5,707 nucleotides of DNA from a bacterium. Its GTDB lineage: Bacteria > Krumholzibacteriota > Krumholzibacteria > LZORAL124-64-63. Positions 5,656 through 5,707 of the stretch are shown piece after piece; the stretch's first letter is position 1; each line of letters starts with the position of its first letter. The position numbers were made by a program, and so were the translations under genes. The stretch is taken from assembly GCA_030592025.1 (NCBI GenBank), contig JAUUZX010000134.1, positions 1-5,707 on the forward strand. The letters run 5' to 3'. Below the pieces are notes generated by a model, which saw only the letters and a program-made list of their open reading frames with translations, searched no databases and had not been told where the DNA came from.

Positions 5656-5707
5656 AACATTGAAAACCCTACAGTATCGAAGGGAAATGATTTGTCCATC
5701 CTTCGGC

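Larger units (their letters stand above)
5459..5707 (+). other. Intergenic region after the operon, more AT-rich than the coding DNA
   Basis: No convincing gene is seen here. Base composition turns clearly more AT-rich, especially after 5578, where a TATATATA run appears. The region contains an imperfect long stem-loop (5528-5577), a perfect short hairpin (5601-5616), a TTGACT promoter-like hexamer at 5627, and near the end an AGGGA (5681-5685) followed by an ATG at 5687 and a TTG at 5692. Either could open a new gene running off the window, but fewer than eight codons are visible. The arrangement fits the end of one transcript and the leader of the next. Confidence 0.6.

Noticed and set aside
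5459..5707. GEMM/c-di-GMP or cobalamin riboswitch
   Set aside because: No conserved core of either class was found, and the structured part lies downstream of the B12-related gene rather than in its leader.

Overview
The window is GC-rich, densely coded bacterial DNA. It carries one apparent operon on the plus strand covering about the first 5.46 kb, followed by about 250 bases of more AT-rich intergenic DNA. System II (ResB/CcsA) cytochrome c maturation, a multiheme c-type cytochrome and a B12/radical-SAM enzyme together suggest an anaerobic or facultatively anaerobic environmental bacterium with periplasmic or extracellular electron transport. A deltaproteobacterial-type lineage or one of the uncultured FCB-type phyla would fit. 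This is inferred from gene content and style; there is no rRNA or other phylogenetic marker in the window.

Layout: (1) the 3' part of a multiheme cytochrome c gene (2-751), with four CXXCH motifs and a fifth, non-canonical Cys-X4-Cys-Lys site near its C-terminus; (2) resB (764-1834) and (3) ccsA/resC (1847-2668), the two membrane subunits of the System II cytochrome c heme lyase; (4) a membrane-anchored NHL-type beta-propeller (2661-3656); (5) a small three-helix membrane protein with helix-associated histidines, probably starting at a TTG (3661-4020); (6) a BchE-like protein with an N-terminal cobalamin-type domain and a radical SAM domain (4007-5458). Genes abut or overlap throughout (12, 12, -8, 4 and -14 bases), so they are very probably co-transcribed and translationally coupled.

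How they may work together: the cytochrome is exported and needs covalent heme attachment. ResB and CcsA deliver heme across the membrane and ligate it to the Cys motifs. Encoding a private heme lyase next to a cytochrome with an odd heme site recalls the dedicated CcsBA isoenzymes of Wolinella succinogenes, where NrfI serves the CX2CK site of NrfA. The propeller is probably a periplasmic binding or scaffold partner. The BchE-like enzyme is the surprise. Its closest remembered relative acts on a Mg-porphyrin ester in bacteriochlorophyll synthesis, yet nothing else here is photosynthetic. It overlaps the small His-bearing membrane protein. A working hypothesis is that this pair makes or processes a tetrapyrrole or other cofactor for the cytochrome system; its substrate is unknown.

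The 3' intergenic region (5459-5707) holds a long imperfect stem-loop, a perfect 6-bp hairpin with a 4-base loop, and a weak promoter-like element near the window end. No RNA gene, CRISPR array, insertion sequence or tRNA was recognised.
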